5,270 nt of DNA. Source: Acidobacteriaceae bacterium (GTDB lineage: Bacteria; Acidobacteriota; Terriglobia; Terriglobales; SbA1). The notes below the pieces were generated by a model. The model worked only from the letters and a program-made list of their open reading frames with translations, was not told the origin of the DNA and did no database searches. The stretch covers positions 691-5,960 of the forward strand of contig PMHI01000510.1 of the NCBI GenBank assembly GCA_003156615.1, written 5' to 3'. Position numbers and translations under genes: made by a program. Below, piece by piece: positions 5,050-5,270 of this stretch (position 1 is the stretch's first letter; each line of letters begins with the position of its first letter).

Positions 5050-5079
5050 CCTATAGACGTAGCTTTGTTAACGTCTAGG
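5050..5079 (+). repeat. Small hairpin in the groES-groEL gap
   Basis: TAGACGT (5054-5060) and ACGTCTA (5071-5077) form a 7-bp stem with a 10-nt loop. CC (5050-5051) and GG (5078-5079) can extend it past a TA bulge. It starts just after the groES stop (TAA 5043-5045) and may protect the groES message or form part of the attenuating structure that follows. Confidence 0.45.
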
Positions 5080-5084
5080 TTTTA

Positions 5085-5128
5085 AGGGCGCAAGGTTTAC
5101 CCTGTGAACCCCCGTGCCCTCTTTGTTT
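5085..5128 (+). terminator. Two-part stem-loop with T-rich tail between groES and groEL (possible attenuator)
   Basis: The inner stem GGTTTAC (5094-5100) pairs with GTGAACC (5104-5110), with one wobble and a 3-nt loop. The outer stem AGGGCGC (5085-5091) pairs with GTGCCCT (5114-5120), with one wobble. An asymmetric internal loop (2 nt and 3 nt) separates them. CTTTGTTT (5121-5128) follows at once. This is the layout of an intrinsic terminator with a broken T-run, so partial read-through is likely. If active it would give more groES than groEL message. An RNA-processing or stabilising role is the main alternative. Confidence 0.6.
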
Positions 5129-5130
5129 AA

Positions 5131-5270
<140 letters not shown>

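Overview
The window looks like chromosomal DNA from an Acidobacteriota bacterium. Three things point there: a large membrane-anchored Ser/Thr kinase with a TPR ectodomain, GC-rich genes separated by small hairpin-type repeats, and a groES-groEL pair whose GroEL begins [13 protein letters not shown]. The assignment is inferred from protein style; no 16S or other marker gene is present.

Layout. (1) 1-2511, + strand: a receptor-like Ser/Thr protein kinase, cut at its 5' end, with kinase domain, one membrane helix, a FlgO/TolB-like domain and a long TPR array. Its last third has a visibly different codon style. (2) 2512-2781: a stop-proximal hairpin and a cluster of short repeats and hairpins of REP type, ending in a possible structured leader. 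(3) 2785-3482, + strand: a tandem duplication of a small unrecognised four-cysteine protein. Each copy is followed, exactly 9 nt after its (restored) stop, by a nearly identical 42-nt element that folds into a hairpin. Copy 1 carries a one-base frameshift just before its end. (4) 3530-4135, - strand: an exported PagL-like lipid A deacylase (acyloxyacyl hydrolase family) that keeps the His and Ser of the active site but has Asn where the catalytic acid should be. (5) 4136-4700: a 565-bp regulatory gap with a CRP/FNR-type palindrome, a possible 44-residue exported peptide, two inverted repeats, and a consensus sigma-70 promoter whose -10 abuts a CIRCE operator. (6) 4701-5270, + strand: groES (with a Ser/Lys-rich C-terminal tail) and the start of groEL, separated by a strong two-part hairpin followed by a T-rich tract.

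The chaperonin operon can be read with confidence: HrcA should bind the CIRCE operator and repress groESL until heat stress, and the hairpin between the two genes may tune the groES:groEL ratio. The other genes share no evident pathway. The kinase and the deacylase are both envelope-associated, and the two Cys-rich proteins are the least explained part. The best candidate for something undescribed is the duplicated Cys-rich protein plus hairpin unit at 2839-3487.
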